Shown here: positions 60,036 through 64,000 of the stretch, one piece after another
How positions within the stretch are numbered: position 1 is the first letter of the stretch
How the letters are laid out: the number at the start of each line of letters is the position of its first letter
NCBI GenBank assembly: GCA_041743655.1
Contig: JBGTMJ010000018.1
Location: 1-64,000, forward strand
Source of the DNA: JARIHD01 sp041743655
GTDB taxonomy: Bacteria; Patescibacteriota; Saccharimonadia; Saccharimonadales; UBA4665
Direction: 5' to 3'
Length of the DNA stretch: 64,000 bases
Position numbers and translations under genes: made by a program
The notes under the pieces: generated by a model
What the model saw: the letters and a program-made list of their open reading frames with translations, nothing else
Told to the model about the DNA's origin: nothing
The model's database searches: none

Positions 60036-61151
60036 ATGGCTAAGAAAATCGTTATTGATGCAAGGGAACTGCGCACCAGCACTGGACGTTACATAGAACG
60101 CTTATTATATTATCTACAACAGATAGACAATGAGCATGATTATATAGTACTGCTCAAACCTCAGGACATAGTGGGCTGGCAGCCAACAAGCAAACATTTT
60201 ACGAAAATGCTATGTCCCTACAAAGAATTTACATTTAGCGAACAGTTAGGTTTTTTACAACAGCTTAACAAAATACGTGCCGACCTGGTTCACTTTCCTA
60301 TGGTTCAGCAACCTATATTATACCGCGGCAACACTGTAACAACCATGCAAGACCTTACTACGTGCCGATTTCGTAATCCAACCAAAAACTGGCTGGTATT
60401 TACTGTTAAGCAGCAGGTATACAAATTCGTAAATTGGTACGTGCCACGTAAAAGTACCCGTGTGATAACACCGACTGAATACGTCAAACGCGACATTACG
60501 GACTTTGCTGGTGTACGGCCAGAAAAACTCATTGTAACGCATGAGGCAGCTGACCCTATACCCTACTCCCCTGTTCCCCCTTCCCTGCCAATTTTACAAA
60601 AAACTAACTTTATTATGTACGTAGGAAGGCCTTTGCCGCACAAAAATCTTGGGCATCTTATTGAAGCATTCACTATATTGCAAAAAACATACCCTTCCCT
60701 TCACCTGGTGTTCGTTGGCAAAAAAGATACCATGTACGGGCAGATAGAAAACGGTGTACGGGCAATGGGTACAAAAAATGTAGTATTTACTGATTTTGTG
60801 AGCGAAGCTGAACTACGTTGGCTCTACGAGAACTGCGCTGTATATGTTTTTCCTTCCTTAAGTGAAGGTTTTGGATTGCCAGGACTGGAAGCAATGCTGC
60901 ATAGTGCACCTGTAGCTTCGAGCAATGCCACATGCTTGCCAGAGGTATACGGCGAAGCGGCTCAATATTTCAACCCACTCGATATACAAGACATGGCAAC
61001 CAAGATTGCTGAGGTGCTTGGTGATGAAAAACTTCGCACTCAGCTCGTCAAAAAAGGCCATGAACAAGCTAAAAAGTACTCCTGGCATAGAATGGCAGAA
61101 GAAACCCTGCTCGTTTATAAAGAGGCTTTGGGCGAAACAACAGACGCTTGA
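60036..61151 (+). CDS. GT4-family glycosyltransferase
   Basis: A 371-residue GT-B enzyme: KIVIDARELRTSTGRYIERL at the N-terminus, MYVGRPLPHKNLGHLIEAF, and VFPSLSEGFGLPGLEAMLHS with the E-x7-E donor motif. It resembles mannosyl/rhamnosyltransferases of glycan clusters. ATG 60036 is chosen over an open frame from 59955. It is the last glycan gene before the origin-proximal jag-yidC group; the 67-nt gap to jag holds no clear terminator. Confidence 0.9.
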   Translation: MAKKIVIDARELRTSTGRYIERLLYYLQQIDNEHDYIVLLKPQDIVGWQPTSKHFTKMLCPYKEFTFSEQLGFLQQLNKIRADLVHFPMVQQPILYRGNTVTTMQDLTTCRFRNPTKNWLVFTVKQQVYKFVNWYVPRKSTRVITPTEYVKRDITDFAGVRPEKLIVTHEAADPIPYSPVPPSLPILQKTNFIMYVGRPLPHKNLGHLIEAFTILQKTYPSLHLVFVGKKDTMYGQIENGVRAMGTKNVVFTDFVSEAELRWLYENCAVYVFPSLSEGFGLPGLEAMLHSAPVASSNATCLPEVYGEAAQYFNPLDIQDMATKIAEVLGDEKLRTQLVKKGHEQAKKYSWHRMAEETLLVYKEALGETTDA

Positions 61152-61218
61152 TCGACGTAAGTAAAACTACCTGAGTACATCCCACTTCACATGTATTTAA
61201 TCACGGAAGCAGAATGTG

Positions 61219-61692
61219 CTACTCTTCATCGGCCTCATTGTCTTCGGGCAATGTAAGTACAATATGTCGGTCGCGCCCTTCGCCTGCAGATTCGCTGGCC
61301 AAGCCATATTCCTGCGCAAGCTTGTGAATAGTACGACGATCTGCTGCATTCATAGGGTTCAAATCCATCGGTTTACCATTCTCTTTGACTTGTTTCATCC
61401 ATTCTTCAGCCTGGTTTGCCAGCCGCTCGGCACGCTGCTTTTTATAATCCGCAACGTCTACGTTGACACGGGTATGCTCAAACCCTTGATTCTTTAATGC
61501 GTTACTAACCAAGAATTGTAAGGCCCGCATGTTTTCGCCACGCTGGCCGATAAGAAAACCATTAAGATGTGTTGACGGCACTTCCAACTCAATAACCTCA
61601 TCTTCGCTCGTAGCATAGACATCTGTATTTAACCCAAAGAACGATAAGACGTCCTCGAGGTACTTTTTGGCATAGCGGATTGATTCTTCCAT
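61219..61692 (-). CDS. jag: Jag/SpoIIIJ-associated RNA-binding protein (KH-R3H)
   Basis: A 157-residue protein with a KH domain (GFLIGQRGENMRALQF, GxxG loop) and a C-terminal R3H motif (NAADRRTIHKLAQEY). It lacks the N-terminal Jag domain of longer homologues. It binds RNA and is functionally linked with YidC and cell-wall growth. ATG 61692 follows the yidC stop by 1 nt and has AAGGAG at the right distance; a longer frame to 61758 runs inside yidC. Confidence 0.92.
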   Translation of the reverse strand: MEESIRYAKKYLEDVLSFFGLNTDVYATSEDEVIELEVPSTHLNGFLIGQRGENMRALQFLVSNALKNQGFEHTRVNVDVADYKKQRAERLANQAEEWMKQVKENGKPMDLNPMNAADRRTIHKLAQEYGLASESAGEGRDRHIVLTLPEDNEADEE

Positions 61693-61693
61693 T

Positions 61694-62620
61694 TTATCTT
61701 CTCCTTCGCTTCTTGCGCCTGTTAGTTTTTTGGGATGTTGATTTTGGTTCCTTGACAACTTCAGCTTCGATTGCGTTCTTTTCCCGTGCTATCGCTTTGG
61801 TAGCAGCACTATCCATCTCGGTAGTATCTTCGCGCAAAACAATGCCCTGCTGGATAATTGCCACTAGTCCACTCACTAGCCAGTACAGACTCAGTGCGGC
61901 TGCCAAATTGATGGTAAAGATCAGTACCATGACTGGCAATATATACCGGATATTTCGGGACATAGCCGAGTTAAGCTCGCCCTGGTCGGCCTGTTTGCCT
62001 TCCTTAGCATCCTTTAATATTGCTTTCAAGCCGCGGGCACTAGCGTCGTCCGGCGCAAGCTGCTTGCTTTGGTAGTACTGTGTAATTGCGCTGGCAACAA
62101 CAATGGCCAGCGCTGGCCAGTATACACCGCTCTGGCTTACGGCACTTTTAGTAATGTCTATAACGCCAAAAAGCGTGGTGTCGAACAATTGTATATTGCC
62201 GGCAAGCTGTTTCAGCCAACTTAAATCCTGTAAGAATGGATAGGCGAACGAAACAATTTCTTCAGGCTTATTAAGCACTCGTTGAAGACCAATATACAAA
62301 CCCAAGAGTATTGGTATCTGTAGAAGCATTATGCCTATCTGGCCAAACGGATTGATACCCCGCTCTTTGTACAGTTCGAGCATCATCACTTGTTCTTTGC
62401 GCTTATCACCTGCAGCAGCCTTCTTGACACGTTTAAGTTCCGGCTGTATCTTGCGCATCTTCTTAACCTGGTGCATCTGCTTCTTGATAAGCGGCCACAT
62501 GAGCAAGCGTATAACGATGGTGAATAGAATAATTGCCAGGCCAAAGTTATGCCCAGGTATTAACGCATATATGAGCACAAGCAAGTTGAATAGCGGTTGT
62601 ACAATAAATGTATTAAACAT
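61694..62620 (-). CDS. yidC: YidC/Oxa1 membrane protein insertase
   Basis: A 308-residue insertase with five membrane helices and no large periplasmic domain, as in Gram-positive SpoIIIJ. The conserved hydrophilic groove region FTIVIRLLMWPLIKKQMHQV contains the Arg in the first core helix. The C-terminus is highly basic (NRRKKRRRR), typical of ribosome-binding tails. It inserts membrane proteins with or without SecYEG. No lipobox Cys is seen at the N-terminus. AAGGAG overlaps the end of rnpA. Confidence 0.95.
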   Translation of the reverse strand: MFNTFIVQPLFNLLVLIYALIPGHNFGLAIILFTIVIRLLMWPLIKKQMHQVKKMRKIQPELKRVKKAAAGDKRKEQVMMLELYKERGINPFGQIGIMLLQIPILLGLYIGLQRVLNKPEEIVSFAYPFLQDLSWLKQLAGNIQLFDTTLFGVIDITKSAVSQSGVYWPALAIVVASAITQYYQSKQLAPDDASARGLKAILKDAKEGKQADQGELNSAMSRNIRYILPVMVLIFTINLAAALSLYWLVSGLVAIIQQGIVLREDTTEMDSAATKAIAREKNAIEAEVVKEPKSTSQKTNRRKKRRRR

Positions 62621-62629
62621 TGCTGGTGT

Positions 62630-63028
62630 CTATTTCTCCTTTGGTACTACTATATCATGATTATCTGCTGCTACGTCCCGCATTCCAATAGCCCCCGCCT
62701 TCTGCAACTCATCAGTAATTGTATGGTGAAGTTGGTTTGCTGGCATAGTAGCAAGCTGTTCATTGTACACAACAAATACTAAGTCGAAGGCTTTATGCAT
62801 ACGTGTTTCTTCCGACCTCACTACTTCATATATGCGTCGTCTAATACGGTTACGTACAACTGCAGACTTATGGACTTTACGGCTTACCACAACTGCTGCA
62901 CGATACGTTTCGCGGCGAGTATTAAGTATATATTTAAGCGAGCATTGTGTCCCTCTGATAGTTTTACCTTTTTGGTACACAAAACGTAGGCTGCCATAGC
63001 CCTGGAACCGGTGTGTTTTGTCAATCAT
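62630..63028 (-). CDS. rnpA: ribonuclease P protein component
   Basis: A 132-residue basic protein that assists the RNase P RNA in 5' maturation of tRNA. The family signature KSAVVRNRIRRRIYEVVR contains the RNR motif; the N-terminus THRFQGYGSLRFVYQKGK is typical. The acidic-hydrophobic tail after about residue 110 is longer than usual. It lies between rpmH and yidC in the standard order. Confidence 0.95.
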   Translation of the reverse strand: MIDKTHRFQGYGSLRFVYQKGKTIRGTQCSLKYILNTRRETYRAAVVVSRKVHKSAVVRNRIRRRIYEVVRSEETRMHKAFDLVFVVYNEQLATMPANQLHHTITDELQKAGAIGMRDVAADNHDIVVPKEK

Positions 63029-63083
63029 AGGTGTTTTTCGGCAACCTCGCTGTTACTACGTCACCGAAGACAGTCCGCAAGTC

Positions 63084-63221
63084 TTACTGTGAAAGGCGTG
63101 TTCGGCCTTTAAGCCGACGGCGATGCAACACCAGACGACCAGCATGACTGGCCATGCGCTTCATAAAGCCGTGCACTTTTGCGCGGTGACGCTTTTTTGG
63201 TTGGTGCGTTCGTTTTGGCAT
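63084..63221 (-). CDS. rpmH: ribosomal protein bL34
   Basis: A 45-residue very basic protein of the large ribosomal subunit. It begins MPKRTHQPKKRHRAKVHGFM and continues with KRMASHAGRLVLHRRR, the bL34 signature in which the common TFQP appears as THQP. First gene of the leftward rpmH-rnpA-yidC-jag operon. The 55-nt gap before rnpA is unremarkable. Confidence 0.95.
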   Translation of the reverse strand: MPKRTHQPKKRHRAKVHGFMKRMASHAGRLVLHRRRLKGRTRLSQ

Positions 63222-63341
63222 ATTTCTTCTACTCTACCTTACTGGTTAGCAATAGACAAATCAAGCTGATCGTCTATTAAGGATATCTTGTTTCCTAAGC
63301 TGATTATTATGCTGGTGAAAATAACAATGTTTAACCCCTTT

Positions 63342-63370
63342 AGTATAGCAAGTTATCCACGACCAGCCAA
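63342..63370 (-). promoter_or_regulatory. rpmH operon promoter with DnaA-box-like site in the spacer
   Basis: On the minus strand TTGGCT (63365-63370) and TATACT (63342-63347) are 17 nt apart. The DnaA-box-like TTATCCACG (63353-63361) lies within the spacer, so DnaA bound there could repress the operon. The leader to rpmH would be about 115 nt. Confidence 0.5.
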
Positions 63371-63476
63371 GCATTTTCCACAGTTTATCAGATGAGGCTA
63401 TTGCCTGTGTATAATCTTTCTCTATCGGGTCGTGTTTTTGAAATTCTCCTTTTAATATTGTTTCTGGTGTGGAAAA
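63353..63476. other. putative replication origin (oriC) with DnaA boxes
   Basis: Four DnaA-box-like 9-mers lie between rpmH and dnaA: TTATCCACG (63353-63361, one mismatch), TTTTCCACA (63374-63382, one mismatch), TGTGTATAA (63406-63414, exact TTATACACA on the minus strand) and TGTGGAAAA (63468-63476, TTTTCCACA on the minus strand). A T/A-rich stretch (63434-63463) between the last two is a candidate unwinding element. The position beside dnaA is the usual one. Confidence 0.7.
63385..63414 (+). promoter_or_regulatory. dnaA promoter overlapping a DnaA box
   Basis: TTATCA (63385-63390) and TATAAT (63409-63414) are 18 nt apart. The -10 lies inside the exact DnaA box at 63406-63414, which fits the well-known autorepression of dnaA. 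The leader is about 125 nt. Confidence 0.5.
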
Positions 63477-63543
63477 GTCTCTTGATTTACGGTATATTTG
63501 CTTATATCGGGTTCTTATAAAGGTTGAGGGGAGCTTGGGGCAA

Positions 63544-64000
63544 GTGCAGAATGGTTTGTGGCAAGCGGTTTTGGGGGAGATAGAGTTATCAATCTCTCGT
63601 GGCAACTTTATGACGTGGTTCAAGAACACTGCCCTGCTTAATAACGATGAAGATAGTTTCGTAGTTGGCGTTCCTAATGTATTTATTAAACAGCAGCTAG
63701 AACGCAAATATAGTGAACTCATACTTGAAACCTTAAAAAAGAATGGTATTTCGCCACACAGAATTGAGTATAAGATACACACAATTCCACTACGCCCGGA
63801 CGAGTCAAAAAACGACAATCCAGTTACGCTTACGGGCCCCACACCTACTGAAAGGTTGGCAAGTCGTCCCAGATCCAATGTCCTGACTCATAATTACCGA
63901 CTGGGATTAAATGAGAAATATACGTTTGAGAACTTTATTGTTGGTTCGGGTAACGAGCTGGCCTACGCCGCTTGTCAGGCAGTCGCTGCCCATCCAGGTA
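63544..64000 (+). CDS. dnaA: chromosomal replication initiator DnaA, 5' part
   Basis: The frame runs off the right edge; about 152 residues are visible. The N-terminal domain (LWQAVLGEIELSISRGNFMTWFKNT) binds DnaB helicase partners; then comes the linker (SKNDNPVTLTGPTPTERLA), and the AAA+ domain opens with NEKYTFENFIVGSGNELAYA. The Walker A lies beyond the window. GTG 63544 is the likeliest start, with GAGGGGAG (63526-63533) 10 nt upstream; TTG codons at 63535 and 63559 are alternatives. Confidence 0.93.
   Translation, partial: MQNGLWQAVLGEIELSISRGNFMTWFKNTALLNNDEDSFVVGVPNVFIKQQLERKYSELILETLKKNGISPHRIEYKIHTIPLRPDESKNDNPVTLTGPTPTERLASRPRSNVLTHNYRLGLNEKYTFENFIVGSGNELAYAACQAVAAHPG

Noticed and set aside
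63261..63878. Long open frame antisense to dnaA and the origin
   Set aside because: It runs opposite the clear DnaA reading frame and across the DnaA boxes; the translation has no family features, so it is a shadow frame.
1..64000. tRNA, rRNA, CRISPR arrays, insertion sequences
   Set aside because: No GTTCGA-type tRNA arm, regular spaced repeats, transposase-like protein or terminal inverted repeats were noticed. A covariance-model search (tRNAscan-SE, Infernal) could overturn this.

Overview
The window looks like part of a chromosome from an ultra-small Patescibacteria/CPR bacterium, most likely Candidatus Saccharibacteria (TM7) or a close relative. The evidence is the very short intergenic gaps and many 1-17 nt gene overlaps, an archaeal-type aspartyl-tRNA synthetase, a compact YidC, several membrane proteins of the sort seen in that group, and the order jag-yidC-rnpA-rpmH / oriC / dnaA at the right end. 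UGA is used as a stop (for example in the ATGA overlaps at 4795-4798 and 34577-34580), so this is the standard bacterial code, not the UGA=Gly code of Gracilibacteria/Absconditabacteria. I saw no tRNA, rRNA, CRISPR array or insertion sequence. The lineage call rests on recalled family resemblance, not on a search.

Layout. 1-2.9 kb: accessory-looking segment with a DUF3800 protein and a two-gene winged-helix/HEPN-like operon behind an operator-like promoter. 3.0-11.2 kb (minus): DNA repair pair (UvrD-like helicase + endonuclease Q-like PHP protein), two ABC-2 transporter pairs, a tRNA-dihydrouridine synthase and an unknown gene. 11.3-21.8 kb: small conserved proteins, membrane-anchored proteins of unknown role, a MurC-type ligase, AspRS and a CNNM/CBS protein. 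22-23.4 kb: a DsbA-like thiol oxidoreductase, a possible 30-residue protein and a LexA-like DNA-binding protein without the protease domain.

23.6-61.2 kb is one large envelope-polysaccharide region. It carries an O-antigen-ligase-like protein, a polyprenyl-phosphate sugar transferase, glmS, GDP-mannose enzymes, the full dTDP-L-rhamnose set (rfbB, C, D, A), Ugd plus a UDP-xylose-synthase-like enzyme, two GtrA proteins, several GT2 and GT4 glycosyltransferases, two GT-C-like membrane proteins, a methyltransferase, and an ABC export pair (Wzm/Wzt). A second minus-strand block (35.9-42.5 kb) has two xylose-isomerase-like TIM-barrel enzymes, a reductase-like protein, a FAD oxidoreductase and glycosyltransferases; it also holds one gene broken by a frameshift and one gene remnant. 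A 943-residue secreted protein with a lysozyme-like domain and about twelve surface repeats (51.1-53.9 kb) is the best candidate for contact with the host cell wall.

61.2-64.0 kb: jag, yidC, rnpA and rpmH read leftward and dnaA reads rightward from a 322-bp origin-like gap holding four DnaA-box-like sites.

A recurring pattern is that operon-leading genes have a TANNNT -10 box only 5-11 nt before the start codon and no Shine-Dalgarno sequence, so they are probably leaderless. Genes inside operons usually have a GGAG-type ribosome binding site.
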